A stretch of DNA of 64,000 nucleotides from DLKC01 sp002478885 (GTDB lineage Bacteria; Bacteroidota; Bacteroidia; Chitinophagales; Chitinophagaceae). The notes under the pieces were generated by a model. The model was not told the origin of the DNA. It saw nothing but the letters and a program-made list of their open reading frames with translations, and ran no database searches. The stretch covers positions 2,418,001-2,482,000 of the forward strand of contig JAXLUI010000001.1 of NCBI GenBank assembly GCA_046329585.1, read 5' to 3'. How positions within the stretch are numbered: the stretch's first letter is position 1; the number at the start of each line of letters is the position of its first letter. Of the stretch, positions 25,019 through 34,553 are shown piece by piece. Made by a program: the position numbers and the translations under genes.

Positions 25019-26094
25019 TTCTGGTAAGACCACGGAAGATTGAATGGGCTAGTTATTTTATACTAATGCCGCTGATAGATGCTGGTACCTGCTTTATGCT
25101 TTTAGGAAGCCATTGGTACCTGAGTGTGCGCCTGTGGATTTTCGGCTTTTTTTATACGATGATCACAGGCTTGCTGGTTTGGTATATTGATGTTATCTGC
25201 ACGCGTTATATAAATTCAGCCCTATTTGGCTTTCGGGAGACGGGCAAGCGATTATTTATACTTACGGTTAAACAGTTTTTCATTGTATTGCTTTCGGTAA
25301 ACTTAATTATGAGTGGCTTTAAGCTGATGGATCTTCCTGGCTATGACCCTTCTACAGAAAACTTTTGGATAAGCCTTGGCCTTGCTTATTTTGTAACGTT
25401 TATCGCAATGATTATCTGGGAAGCAAATTACATTTTCACGGAATGGAAAAGAAGCCTTGCAGAAAAAGAGAAATATGAGCATTTGAGTTTGCAAAGTGAA
25501 TTCGATACACTAAAAAGTCAGGTAAATCCACACTTTCTTTTCAATTGCTTCAATACCCTGTCTTCGCTTATTTCGGAAGATAAGCAACAGGCCGAAAAGT
25601 TCCTCGATGAGCTGAGCAAAGTTTACCGCTACCTCCTTCGCAACAATGAAGATGGCATGACAACGTTAAAAAGTGAACTCCAGTTCATTTTGTCCTATTT
25701 TGAATTGCTCAAAACACGGCATTGCGATGCCATACAACTTGAGCTGGAGATTGATAAGAAGTATGAGAATTATCTGCTTCCATCTTTAAGCCTGCAGATG
25801 CTTGTTGAAAATGCAGTAAAACATAATGCACTGTCAAAGCACAACCCGCTGGTAATAGAAATTTTCAGCACTGCCGGCAATAAACTGGTAGTAAACAATA
25901 ACCTCGTTCCCCGAACCCAAAAGGCACCATCGGGCAAAATTGGCTTAAAGAATATTCGCGCAAAATATGAATTGCTAAAACAGCCGGGGTTCCAGGTAAT
26001 GGAGGAACCAAAAAGTTTTACTGTGGTGCTGCCACTTATATGGGACAACGGCTCAAAGCGTAAAACGTCATTGCTTACCAACAAAGGTCTTTAG
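25015..26094 (+). CDS. LytS-type sensor histidine kinase
   Basis: A 359-aa protein with four predicted membrane helices in 12-140 and an intact His_kinase domain: TLKSQVNPHFLFNCFNTLSS (H173), LQMLVENAVKHNAL (N-box 264-270) and GKIGLKNIRAKYELL. It is a tandem paralogue of the preceding gene with identical spacing of motifs. With the LytTR regulator 48 bp downstream it makes a three-gene signalling operon. The signal is unknown. Confidence 0.92.
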   Translation: MILVRPRKIEWASYFILMPLIDAGTCFMLLGSHWYLSVRLWIFGFFYTMITGLLVWYIDVICTRYINSALFGFRETGKRLFILTVKQFFIVLLSVNLIMSGFKLMDLPGYDPSTENFWISLGLAYFVTFIAMIIWEANYIFTEWKRSLAEKEKYEHLSLQSEFDTLKSQVNPHFLFNCFNTLSSLISEDKQQAEKFLDELSKVYRYLLRNNEDGMTTLKSELQFILSYFELLKTRHCDAIQLELEIDKKYENYLLPSLSLQMLVENAVKHNALSKHNPLVIEIFSTAGNKLVVNNNLVPRTQKAPSGKIGLKNIRAKYELLKQPGFQVMEEPKSFTVVLPLIWDNGSKRKTSLLTNKGL

Positions 26095-26142
26095 CCCGCA
26101 TAACCAATAAACAGATTATTTACCCAAGCTAAAAGTTGTAGT

Positions 26143-26916
26143 ATGAAAATCCTGATTATAGAAGACGAAGAACTTGCCGTAAAAAAATTACACAAGACAT
26201 TACTCAGTGTTGATAAAGATATTGAGGTGATCGGCACAACGGATTGTATTGAGATGTCTGTCCAATGGCTCAGAAACAACCCTGCACCCGACCTGATCTT
26301 GATGGATATTGAACTGCTCGACGGGCAAAGTTTTGAAATATTCAACCGCGTTGAAGTAAAAAGCCCGGTAATTTTTACCACTTCGTACGACGAGTACGCG
26401 TTGAAAGCATTTAAAGTAAATAGTGTGGACTACCTACTTAAACCAGTGCAAAAAGAAGACCTGGCCGCGGCACTCGACAAGTATAAAAAGATGTATAGCG
26501 CAACCGCTTCGGCAAACAGCATGATCAATATGGAAAGCCTGGTTAAAGAGCTACAACAGAAATTGCAGCCAAAGGAATACCGTAAACGCTTTCTTGTAAA
26601 GAATGCACAAAAACTTGTTTCCGTTGAAGTGGAAGATATCGCTTACTTCTACAGCGATGGCCGTCTTAATTTTTTTAAAACGAAAGACAACAAAAAGTTC
26701 ATCGTCGATTATACGATGGATGAGCTCGAAGATATGCTCGACCCTGAATCCTATTTCCGCATCAGCCGGTCATTTTATGTTTCCATCAATAGCGTTGACC
26801 AGATACACGATTACTTTGGTAACCGGCTTTTGTTGTACCTGAAGCCCGCCGTAGACAAAGAAGCGATTGTGAGCAGGGAAAAAGTAACAGAGTTTAAAAA
26901 ATGGATGGGCAAATAA
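26143..26916 (+). CDS. LytTR-family response regulator
   Basis: A 257-aa protein starting MKILIIEDEELAVKKL. The receiver domain has the phosphoacceptor Asp in LILMDIELLDG, TTSYDEYALKAF and YLLKPVQKEDL. The LytTR domain from about 148 has RFLVKNAQKLVSVEVEDIAYFYSDG and FRISRSFYVSINSV. It is the last gene of the operon with the two sensor kinases and convergent with the TRIC-like gene (8 bp between stops), with no hairpin in the gap. Confidence 0.92.
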   Translation: MKILIIEDEELAVKKLHKTLLSVDKDIEVIGTTDCIEMSVQWLRNNPAPDLILMDIELLDGQSFEIFNRVEVKSPVIFTTSYDEYALKAFKVNSVDYLLKPVQKEDLAAALDKYKKMYSATASANSMINMESLVKELQQKLQPKEYRKRFLVKNAQKLVSVEVEDIAYFYSDGRLNFFKTKDNKKFIVDYTMDELEDMLDPESYFRISRSFYVSINSVDQIHDYFGNRLLLYLKPAVDKEAIVSREKVTEFKKWMGK

Positions 26917-26924
26917 AGGCCGCT

Positions 26925-27527
26925 CTAAATATCAGGCAGCGTTAGCCTTTTAATCTTTGAAATAATCCTGATAGTAACGATCATTATCACTGTAATGGTA
27001 AGGCCTATGTCATGGTCAACGTTATTTTTTAAAAGAAAGCTGTAGGCAATTCCGCCAACCAGACTTGCCGTGGCATAAAGCTCTCCGCGTTTCAAAAGAT
27101 CGGGAACATTATTGCTAAGCACATCTGCAATAAGGCCCCCGAAAGTTGCCGAAATAACGCCCATTACAATTGCATAAATGTTGTTCAGGTTATTTTGCAG
27201 CGATACCTGTATGCCGGCAACAGTAAAAAGCCCAATGCCAATAGCATCTGTTACAAAAATTACTTTTCGCAATTTGTGTACCCGCCCGGCAAATAAAAAC
27301 GTCATTAGTACTGCGGCAACAACAAGAAATAAAGCAAGGTAATCGTTAACCCAATTCACGGGTCTTACGCCAATAAGCAGATCACGAACTGTTCCGCCAC
27401 CATAAGCAGTTACAAAAGCAAGCACAGCTGCGCCAAAAATGTCCATCTTAAAAGCTTTAGCTTTAAGCGCGCCCGTTAAGGCGAAAACAAAAGTTCCGGA
27501 ATATGTGATCAGTTGGAGCAAATTCAT
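26925..27527 (-). CDS. TRIC/YicG-type trimeric cation channel family protein (UPF0126)
   Basis: A 200-aa integral membrane protein from the ATG at 27527 (MNLLQLITYSGTFVFALTGAL); an ATG at 27542 adds five residues. Seven helices form two homologous UPF0126 halves, with signature AYGGGTVRDLLIG in the first and GVISATFGGLIADVLSNNVP in the second. Prokaryotic TRIC homologues are trimeric K+-permeable channels. Family assignment is firm; physiological role unknown. Confidence 0.9.
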   Translation of the reverse strand: MNLLQLITYSGTFVFALTGALKAKAFKMDIFGAAVLAFVTAYGGGTVRDLLIGVRPVNWVNDYLALFLVVAAVLMTFLFAGRVHKLRKVIFVTDAIGIGLFTVAGIQVSLQNNLNNIYAIVMGVISATFGGLIADVLSNNVPDLLKRGELYATASLVGGIAYSFLLKNNVDHDIGLTITVIMIVTIRIISKIKRLTLPDI

Positions 27528-27643
27528 AAGCAAAAAGCTCATGCAATAATACAGCTAAACCGCAAAATGGCAGCGTATTCCAAAGCCGTGGCCATCAGTA
27601 AATATTTTCATGTACCCAGCCATTGGCCGGTAATTGAGCGCTT

Positions 27644-27767
27644 GTTGCGTCGCACTCTTCTGCTACAGAATACAAATGGGCAGTGAATAAATCTATAACC
27701 CATTATGCAAGCTTTCGAGAATCAATATGCCGATTGCTATACCAGCAGTACAAGTGAGTGACACAAC
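27644..27767. repeat. paired intergenic repeat element
   Basis: Left arm GTTGCGTCGCACTCTTCTGC (27644-27663, G/C form); right arm GTACAAGTGAGTGACACAAC (27748-27767, A/T form); 84 nt between. Outer boxes TGTACCCAGC (27611-27620) and TGCTGGAGCT (27789-27798) are near-symmetric. Confidence 0.87.
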
Positions 27768-27810
27768 GAAGATGAGCAGCGTATCTTCTGCTGGAGCTAT
27801 ATAAAGAAAC

Positions 27811-28182
27811 CTATGATTTTTTTTGCCTCGGCCCTATGAGTGTTTTAACTCTGGAAGAAAGTTCGTTAGACTTGAAAGGTTTTGTAATGAAGTCGTTTGC
27901 ACCGAGGGACAATGCTTCAAGCACGGTCGACTCCTGGTCCATAGCAGATAAAACAAGAATAGGGGTTTTTATGCCTGACGACCTGATGATACCTATAAAT
28001 TCAAGGCCTGAGGTGAAGGGCATAAGTATATCAGTGATGATAAGATCGGGCTCGAAGTTGTTCAAAGACTCTAATGCATCACGGGCATCTTTGTTCATGC
28101 TTAGTTCATAGCTTTCTTTTTCAAGTTGCTTTTGAATCATAGCAGACATAATCGGGTCGTCTTCAGCTATTAAAATTTTCAT
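27811..28182 (-). CDS. single-domain response regulator (CheY-like)
   Basis: A 123-aa receiver domain only: MKILIAEDDP with the acidic pair, phosphoacceptor in DLIITDILMPFTSG, VLSAMDQ and the conserved Lys in FITKPFKSNEL. There is no output domain, so it would signal by protein contact. No kinase is adjacent on this strand. Monocistronic, with repeat copy 27644-27767 downstream. Confidence 0.9.
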   Translation of the reverse strand: MKILIAEDDPIMSAMIQKQLEKESYELSMNKDARDALESLNNFEPDLIITDILMPFTSGLEFIGIIRSSGIKTPILVLSAMDQESTVLEALSLGANDFITKPFKSNELSSRVKTLIGPRQKKS

Positions 28183-28357
28183 GGGTATAAGAATGAAGGA
28201 TCATGGTTTAATAAGGGATATGGTTTTTTATGAATGCAAGGCTAATTGCCAGCCGAGAAACCTTTTGGCTAATTTTTAACCTCTGATGGCACCAATTCTA
28301 TTATTTTTGTTGCCAGTGGATGAAAATACAAAAAATTAATTACACAAAAGCTTTATA

Positions 28358-29095
28358 ATGAAGAAATTATTACTGGCAGTGTTCAGTATGGCGTTGTTTT
28401 TGGCGGTAAATGCTCAAAATAAGGATGAAAAAAAGAAGAATGACTGGAGCAAAATTGATTTAAGTAACCGGGCAAACGACCACTTCATGATCCAGTACGG
28501 ATACGATGGCTGGTTAAATACACCTGACAGTATTAATCCATCTGGTTTTTCAAGACATTTTAATTTTTATTTTATGTACGATAAGCCTTTCAAAACAAAT
28601 CCGCATTACAGCATCGGAATTGGAGTAGGCCTCGGAAGTAGTAATATATTTTTTAAAGACACCTACATAGACGTTAAATCACTTACAGCCAAGTTACCTT
28701 TTAAAAATGTTGCCAACGAAAATCATTTCGACAAGTATAAGCTAACAACAATGTTTGCTGAAGCTCCGCTGGAATTTCGATACACTTCCAACCCGGTCAC
28801 GCCGGATAAAGGCTTTAAAGCATCTTTGGGTTTAAAGTTTGGGATGCTTATGAAAGCATACACTAAAGGCAAAAACTATGTGAATGCAACTGGCACTACC
28901 TTATACGGTAAAAACTATATTGCCAAAGAACAAGAGAAACATTATTTCAATACTACCCGCATTGCCGCAACCGCGAGGGTTGGCTATGGTTTTATTTCTT
29001 TAGATGGATCTTACCAACTAACCCGGTTTCTTAAAGATGGCGCCGGACCAGTATTCAACCCATGGTCTGTGGGTTTAACCATAAGTGGTTTGTAA
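28358..29095 (+). CDS. outer-membrane beta-barrel protein (PorT-like)
   Basis: A 245-aa protein with a signal peptide (MKKLLLAVFSMALFLAVNAQ) and alternating amphipathic beta strands ending in WSVGLTISGL, typical of small outer-membrane barrels of Bacteroidota. A charged linker (NKDEKKKNDWSKIDL) follows the signal. Similar proteins are annotated as PorT-family or OMP_b-brl. A TATTTTTG matching the Bacteroidota -7 box lies at 28302-28309, 49 nt upstream of the start, but no clear -33 box. Role unknown. Confidence 0.72.
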   Translation: MKKLLLAVFSMALFLAVNAQNKDEKKKNDWSKIDLSNRANDHFMIQYGYDGWLNTPDSINPSGFSRHFNFYFMYDKPFKTNPHYSIGIGVGLGSSNIFFKDTYIDVKSLTAKLPFKNVANENHFDKYKLTTMFAEAPLEFRYTSNPVTPDKGFKASLGLKFGMLMKAYTKGKNYVNATGTTLYGKNYIAKEQEKHYFNTTRIAATARVGYGFISLDGSYQLTRFLKDGAGPVFNPWSVGLTISGL

Positions 29096-29157
29096 TTCAT
29101 AATTTTTACTGCTCTATTTTATATACACTGGTTACCTTCACCGTAAATTATTAGCGA

Positions 29158-30348
29158 TTGATTGAAAAAAAGCAAAAGGTCGAGGCGAATGAGCGTGCGG
29201 TACTTGTAGGGCTCGTACAACTTGAACAAACCTACGAGCAGGTTGATGAATACCTCGATGAACTTGCCTTTCTTGCAGAGACAGCAGGCGCTATTGCCGT
29301 AAAAAGATTTACTCAAAAACTAAAGCATCCCGACAGTCGCACTTTTGTAGGCAAGGGAAAGCTGGAAGAAATAAAAAATTATGTGCAGGGCAAAAATATA
29401 GACCTGCTCATATTTGACGATGAGCTAACCGGTTCCCAAATTCTTAATATTGAAAAAGAACTTAAGGTCGTTACTATAGATAGAAGCGATCTTATTCTCG
29501 ACATTTTTGCGAGACGCGCAAGAACAGCGCAAGCCAAAGTGCAGGTTGAACTTGCCCAATACCAATATTTGCTGCCAAGACTAAAAGGTATGTGGAAACA
29601 CCTCGAGAGGCAAGGTGGTGGTATTGGCACAAGAGGGCCTGGAGAAACAGAAATAGAAACAGACCGGCGTATTGTAAAAGACAAAATATCTCTTTTACGC
29701 AAGAAGCTTTCTGATATCGACAGGCAGGCTTTCACTCAAAGAAAAGACCGTGGCGAATTTATCCGGGTGGCATTGGTTGGTTATACCAACGTTGGCAAAA
29801 GCACTTTAATGACGGTATTGAGCAAAAGTGAAGTCTTCGCAGAAAACAAATTGTTCGCCACGCTCGACACCACCACACGCAAAGTTGTTTTTGAAAATAC
29901 ACCGTTTCTTTTAAGCGACACCGTTGGTTTCATCCGGAAGCTGCCACATCATCTCGTGGAAAGTTTTAAAAGCACACTCGACGAAGTTCGTGAAGCAGAC
30001 TTGTTGCTGCATGTGGTAGACATATCGCATCCCCAATATGAAGAACAAATAAATGTAGTGAACAAAACGTTGCAGGAATTGAACGTTGCCGATAAACCGG
30101 TGATCATCGTTTTTAATAAAATGGATCGCTACGAAGAGAAAAATATTGACGAGTGGGTAGAAGATTCTGTTCGCCAGGAAATTCTCCGCGAATTGTATGA
30201 ACGATGGGATAATAACAGTCAAGGCAATTGCATTTTTGTTTCAGCCACAGAGCGCGAAAATCTCGAAGGCCTGCGCAATGTTGTGCTCGAAAAAGTAAGA
30301 AAGTTATACCAGGTACGCTACCCTTACAAAACAAATTTCTATTATTAA
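29158..30348 (+). CDS. hflX: ribosome-associated GTPase HflX
   Basis: A 396-aa Obg-HflX-superfamily GTPase that can split stalled ribosomes. The N-terminal HflX domain (AKVQVELAQYQYLLPRLKG...GIGTRGPGETEIETDRR) is followed by the G domain: GYTNVGKST (G1), the DTVGFIRKLP switch (G3), NKMD (G4) and FVSATE (G5). The only start in frame is TTG at 29158, since TAG lies two codons upstream; the following ATT-GAA-AAA gives the usual IEKK opening. Monocistronic, followed by a repeat arm. Confidence 0.95.
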   Translation: MIEKKQKVEANERAVLVGLVQLEQTYEQVDEYLDELAFLAETAGAIAVKRFTQKLKHPDSRTFVGKGKLEEIKNYVQGKNIDLLIFDDELTGSQILNIEKELKVVTIDRSDLILDIFARRARTAQAKVQVELAQYQYLLPRLKGMWKHLERQGGGIGTRGPGETEIETDRRIVKDKISLLRKKLSDIDRQAFTQRKDRGEFIRVALVGYTNVGKSTLMTVLSKSEVFAENKLFATLDTTTRKVVFENTPFLLSDTVGFIRKLPHHLVESFKSTLDEVREADLLLHVVDISHPQYEEQINVVNKTLQELNVADKPVIIVFNKMDRYEEKNIDEWVEDSVRQEILRELYERWDNNSQGNCIFVSATERENLEGLRNVVLEKVRKLYQVRYPYKTNFYY

Positions 30349-30405
30349 AACCAAGGTTCAGCTTTAATGATTTTTGAGCCCGCCTCCGGATCTTTGCTAA
30401 TCTTC

Positions 30406-30425
30406 GTTGCGTCGCACACTTCAAC
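30406..30425. repeat. single repeat arm (left orientation)
   Basis: CTTC then GTTGCGTCGCACACTTCAAC, 57 nt after the hflX stop. GAGCCCGCC about 26 nt upstream matches the outer box. The right side is decayed. Confidence 0.75.
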
Positions 30426-30581
30426 GCATTTACATCAATTGAGCTAAACATCAACGTTTATAAAGACCATTTATTTAAAGTTTTGCTTGTGCTTTTAATT
30501 GCAGCCTTACTTTTCAATTATTGTATCTTCATTGAGATAAAACACCGTTATCAATATTCTTTATTTTTTTAAACACAACAT

Positions 30582-31361
30582 ATGGAAAGAAGCCATGATC
30601 TGAGGCTGGCGGTACTTATAGATGCTGATAATGTGCCCTACGCCAACATAAGTGCCATGCTGGAAGAAATGACCAAATACGGCACGCCAACCTTCAAAAG
30701 AATTTACGCCGACTGGACCAAGCCCACAGTAAGCGGATGGAAATCGGTATTACTTGAACATGCAATAACACCCATTCAACAATACAGTTATACAACGGGA
30801 AAGAATGCGACCGATTCGGCAATGATCATAGATGCGATGGACATACTTTATTCGGGCCGTGTTGATGGTTTTTGCCTTGTATCAAGCGACAGCGATTTTA
30901 CGAGGCTTGCTACAAGACTACGAGAAGCAGGAATGAAGGTGTTTGGATTTGGAGAAAAGAAAACTCCGAAGCCATTCATTTCTGCCTGCGACAAATTTAT
31001 ATACGTAGAAATCTTATCTGCATCTGCAGAACAGGAGGAAGTTGAAGCCACAGTCAAACCTGTTTCTGCAAATGTTCCTAAAGATACAACTACTAAACAA
31101 GCCAAACAGGCGATACTAAAAACCGACAGGCGATTGATTAATTTAATAAGAGCCAGTATTGATGATATTGCTGATGAAAACGGTTGGGCATTCCTGGGCG
31201 ACCTAGGAAATATGCTGATAAAAAAACAACCCAATTTTGATTCGCGTAACTATGGCTTTGGGAAACTCGTTCAGCTGATTAAAAGCATCAGCCAGTTTGA
31301 AATAGACGAACGTGAAACTGGAAGGGGGAATATTAAACACGTGTATGTGAAGACCAAATAA
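30582..31361 (+). CDS. NYN-domain protein with C-terminal OST-HTH/LOTUS domain
   Basis: A 259-aa protein. Residues 8-145 are a NYN (PIN-like) nuclease domain with the acidic set LIDADNVP, DSAMIIDAMDILYSG and LVSSDSDFTRLATRLREAG. After a linker, residues about 185-255 form an OST-HTH/LOTUS domain (INLIRASIDDIADENGWAFLGDLGNMLIKKQP...YGFGKLVQLI). Such proteins are predicted RNA-binding endonucleases acting in RNA turnover. Monocistronic; its RNA targets are unknown. Confidence 0.9.
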   Translation: MERSHDLRLAVLIDADNVPYANISAMLEEMTKYGTPTFKRIYADWTKPTVSGWKSVLLEHAITPIQQYSYTTGKNATDSAMIIDAMDILYSGRVDGFCLVSSDSDFTRLATRLREAGMKVFGFGEKKTPKPFISACDKFIYVEILSASAEQEEVEATVKPVSANVPKDTTTKQAKQAILKTDRRLINLIRASIDDIADENGWAFLGDLGNMLIKKQPNFDSRNYGFGKLVQLIKSISQFEIDERETGRGNIKHVYVKTK

Positions 31362-31422
31362 CTAATACGCAAGCTTATAACGATATCTACAGTTTTTGTT
31401 TATTGCTGCTCATTGTGATAGC

Positions 31423-31442
31423 GCATAAGAGTGCGACGCAAT
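31423..31442. repeat. single repeat arm (right orientation)
   Basis: GCATAAGAGTGCGACGCAAT, with AAAGCCGGGCTAAAA about 18 nt downstream as outer box. It lies between the NYN gene and the dus stop (convergent). Confidence 0.75.
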
Positions 31443-31487
31443 AGCAGTTGCCAAGGGCTAAAAAGCCGGGCTAAAAACTTCAGTAAA

Positions 31488-32525
31488 TTATACGGGGCAT
31501 TTTTCGTGATAGTCGATCATTTCGATTGGTGTTCGTTCAAATTTGTAACCACTGTAGTTTGCGATAATGGAGGCCAACACCTCATCGATTTCTTCCACTG
31601 TTTTCAATATTACGAGCTTGTTGCGAAACTCTTTTATGTTGGGCATGCCCTTGAGGTAGTTGGAATAATGGCGGCGCATTTCGTTAACGCCCGTAATTGC
31701 ACCTTTCCACGAAACACTTTTGTGCAGGTGTTTTTGCACAACTGCCACCCGCTGCTCCACTGTTGGTGGGGGAAAATGTTCGCCCGTCTTTATGAAATGT
31801 TTTATCTCATTAAATATCCACGGGTAGCCGATCGCTGCGCGGCCAATCATGATGCCATCTACACCATAACGGTTTTTATACAACAATGCTTTCTCAGGTG
31901 AGTCAATATCGCCGTTACCAAAGACGGGAATTCTAATGCGGGCATTATTTTTCACGGCGCCAATGAGCGACCAGTCGGCCTCGCCTTTATACATTTGCAT
32001 GCGTGTGCGTCCATGAATAGAAAGAGCCTGGATACCAACATCCTGCAGGCGCTCCGCGACTTCTTCGATATTCCGGTTGTCGTTGTCCCAGCCAAGCCTT
32101 GTTTTAACGGTAACAGGTAATGATGTACTTCTTACGACGGCTTCGGTTAAGCGCACCATAAGGTCTATATCTTTTAAAACGCCGGCACCAGCACCTTTAC
32201 TCACTACTTTTTTTACAGGACAACCGAAGTTGATATCAACAATATCTGGATTTACGGTTTCAACAATTCTAGCGCTCATGGCCATTGCTTCTTCATCGCC
32301 CCCGAATATTTGAATGCCAACAGGTCTTTCGTAATCGAAGATATCGAGCTTCTGGCGGCTTTTTATAGCATCGCGGATAAGGCCCTCGCTGGATATGAAT
32401 TCAGAATACATAAGATCTGCCCCATTATCTTTACATACTGCACGAAAAGGAGGGTCGCTCACATCTTCCATTGGTGCCAGCAAGAGCGGGAATTCATCTA
32501 ATACCAATTTACCTATTTTGACCAT
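31488..32525 (-). CDS. dusB: tRNA-dihydrouridine synthase (DusB type)
   Basis: A 345-aa FMN enzyme reducing uridines in the tRNA D-loop with NADPH. Features are LLLAPMEDVSDPPFR (FMN site), DINFGCPVKKVVSKGAGAGVL with the catalytic Cys, VTVKTRLGWD, SIHGRTRMQMYKGEADW, PVFGNGDI and GIMIGRAAIGYPWIF. Length and motif set fit DusB. It is divergent from the CPBP gene at 32600 with 74 nt between starts. Confidence 0.93.
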   Translation of the reverse strand: MVKIGKLVLDEFPLLLAPMEDVSDPPFRAVCKDNGADLMYSEFISSEGLIRDAIKSRQKLDIFDYERPVGIQIFGGDEEAMAMSARIVETVNPDIVDINFGCPVKKVVSKGAGAGVLKDIDLMVRLTEAVVRSTSLPVTVKTRLGWDNDNRNIEEVAERLQDVGIQALSIHGRTRMQMYKGEADWSLIGAVKNNARIRIPVFGNGDIDSPEKALLYKNRYGVDGIMIGRAAIGYPWIFNEIKHFIKTGEHFPPPTVEQRVAVVQKHLHKSVSWKGAITGVNEMRRHYSNYLKGMPNIKEFRNKLVILKTVEEIDEVLASIIANYSGYKFERTPIEMIDYHEKCPV

Positions 32526-32599
32526 TCGGTTGCCGTTAACAGAAAAAAAACATTTTCAATTAAAAGAGTTGCAAATTTACAGCCTTATTTTATAAACAT

Positions 32600-33535
32600 A
32601 TGTTGTTTCAGCAAAGGTTAAATCCGTGGTCGCAGCTGGCCCTTCTGTTTGGATTTTGTGGAGTTGGCATAGTGCTAAGTTCTATTATTACGGCAATCAT
32701 TGGAAATGTTGTACTGCATGTTCCTCTTGTTACACTTGCGGATGAGTTAATGAAGCCCGAAAACGTTTCTGTCGATCGGTTGCTACAGGTCTTTACCACT
32801 TTTCTTGTAATGGCCTTGCCTGCATTTCTTTCCACTTATGCCGGAGGCGGTAACGCGATGTATAGAATTGGCCTTAGACAAAGATCAGGCATAATGCAAT
32901 TAGGCATAGTTGTATTGATGGTGTTTTTTGGCTTTATGCTTGGCGATGCCTTATCTGAATTAAACAGGATAATTCCCTTAAGCGCAGACCTGGAAAAAAC
33001 ATTTAAAGAAATGGAAGACACTTATTCCAACCAGGTAATGGCGATAGCAAGCATGAAATCTTTTGCAGACTATTTTACGTCTCTTATCGTGCTGGCAATA
33101 TTGCCTGCAATTTTTGAAGAAATGCTTTTTAGAGGCAGCCTACAACAAATAATGATTGGCATAACCAGAAATGCGTTTCTTGGCATTTTCATAACCAGTG
33201 TTGTGTTCAGCGCCATACATCTTTCTTACTACGGATTTCTACCAAGACTAGCGCTTGGTATGATGCTGGGTTACATTTTTTATTTCAGCAAAAATCTATG
33301 GCTTAGTATAACCGCACATTTCATACAGAACGCATATACGCTAACCATCTTGTTTTTGTACAGCCGGGAGGGGAAAAACCCTACAGATGCATTTGAAGAA
33401 TCTTTTCCCTGGTACTATGGCATCGCAGGCGCTGTAGTAGTTGTCTCCCTTTTCTTAATTTTTAAAAAAGAGAGCGCCAGGAAATTAGCAATTGAAGCAC
33501 CTATAACACAAGAAGATCATGGAGAATTGGTATAA
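32600..33535 (+). CDS. CPBP-family intramembrane metalloprotease
   Basis: A 311-aa membrane protein with about eight helices and the CPBP (Rce1-like, Abi) motifs: FEEMLFRGSLQQ (EExxxR), FSAIHLSYYGFLPRLALGMMLGYIF (FxxxH) and ITAHFIQNAY (HxxxN). Bacterial members are mostly of unknown substrate; some relate to bacteriocin immunity or prenyl-protein processing. The 3' end overlaps the DUF2007 gene by 17 nt, indicating an operon. Confidence 0.9.
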   Translation: MLFQQRLNPWSQLALLFGFCGVGIVLSSIITAIIGNVVLHVPLVTLADELMKPENVSVDRLLQVFTTFLVMALPAFLSTYAGGGNAMYRIGLRQRSGIMQLGIVVLMVFFGFMLGDALSELNRIIPLSADLEKTFKEMEDTYSNQVMAIASMKSFADYFTSLIVLAILPAIFEEMLFRGSLQQIMIGITRNAFLGIFITSVVFSAIHLSYYGFLPRLALGMMLGYIFYFSKNLWLSITAHFIQNAYTLTILFLYSREGKNPTDAFEESFPWYYGIAGAVVVVSLFLIFKKESARKLAIEAPITQEDHGELV

Positions 33536-33725
33536 ACTACATACAACCCGAAACTACGCTGAAGCAAATATTATTAAAGGTATGCTGGAGGAAAACAACA
33601 TACAGGTAGTGATGTTGAATAAGCTTGACAGCAGTTACCTGGCGTTTGGCTACATCGAATTATTTGTGCCACTACATTTGAAAGACATGGCGAAAGACCT
33701 ACTGAACAATGCCGTGAATGATTAA
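33519..33725 (+). CDS. DUF2007-family small protein
   Basis: A 68-aa protein with the DUF2007 pattern (MENWYKLHTTRNYAEANIIKGMLEENNIQVVMLN...LFVPLHLKDMAKDLL), a single ferredoxin-like domain sometimes called a putative signal-transducing protein. It overlaps the end of the CPBP gene and precedes an MBL-fold gene by 42 bp, so the three are probably co-transcribed. No function is established. Confidence 0.87.
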   Translation: MENWYKLHTTRNYAEANIIKGMLEENNIQVVMLNKLDSSYLAFGYIELFVPLHLKDMAKDLLNNAVND

Positions 33726-33767
33726 CAACGCACTTTTATAACTTCGCAGTCAACTATCCGGTAAAAT

Positions 33768-34508
33768 ATGCAGATTATCCCGTTATCAGAAGGTGTTTTC
33801 ACAATCGACAAAACAAAAATCTTCGTACCCTTCAATACGGAAACTGATGAGTTGCAGCACAGGCCTTTGGGAAGTTTGCTGGTAGAAGTGCTGCCCTTTT
33901 TGCTTATAACTTCCAAAGATGTTTTACTACTTGATACAGGACTTGGGTTTTCAAAGAATGGCGAACTTCAGTTATATGCTAACCTTAAAGCAAATACGGT
34001 GCAACCTGAACAGGTAACAAAAGTGTTGCTTTCTCATTTACACAAAGACCATGCAGGTGGTGTAAGCACAAAAGACCGACTTGGAAATTACCAACTTGCC
34101 TTTCCAAATGCCACTTATTATGTGCAACAGAAAGAATTCGATTATGCTATGGACATAGGCTACCCTTCTTATATGACTGAAGAAATTTCGTTGTTACAAA
34201 ACAATCCGCGCGTTGTCTTTCTTAACGGCAATGGAGTTATAGATGATTACATTTATTACCAGTTCAGTGGTGCTCATAGCCCCTTTCACCAGGTATATTG
34301 GATAAAGGAAAATGGCGAAACTATTTTCTTTGGCGGCGATGATGCCCCGCAATTGCAACAGATGAAAAATAAATTCGTAGCCAAGTATGATTATGATGGA
34401 AAAAAAGCCATGCAGCTAAGGCAAATGTGGTGGCAGCAGGGACAGGATGAGCATTGGGTTTTTCTTTTCTATCACGATGTGAAGACGCCGGTTTTTCGTG
34501 CGGGCTAA
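33768..34508 (+). CDS. MBL-fold metallo-hydrolase
   Basis: A 246-aa metallo-beta-lactamase-fold hydrolase. The metal motif is LLSHLHKDHAGG (HxHxDH), with LLLDTGLGF upstream, QFSGAHSPFHQVYWI and FFGGDDAPQ in the middle, and FLFYHD near the end. It resembles quorum-lactonase-like and glyoxalase-II-like members, but the substrate cannot be assigned. No signal peptide. Third gene of the CPBP-DUF2007 operon. Confidence 0.87.
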   Translation: MQIIPLSEGVFTIDKTKIFVPFNTETDELQHRPLGSLLVEVLPFLLITSKDVLLLDTGLGFSKNGELQLYANLKANTVQPEQVTKVLLSHLHKDHAGGVSTKDRLGNYQLAFPNATYYVQQKEFDYAMDIGYPSYMTEEISLLQNNPRVVFLNGNGVIDDYIYYQFSGAHSPFHQVYWIKENGETIFFGGDDAPQLQQMKNKFVAKYDYDGKKAMQLRQMWWQQGQDEHWVFLFYHDVKTPVFRAG

Positions 34509-34553
34509 CATAAAACATTATTTTATTCCCGCCATTGTATCAACATTCAACTT

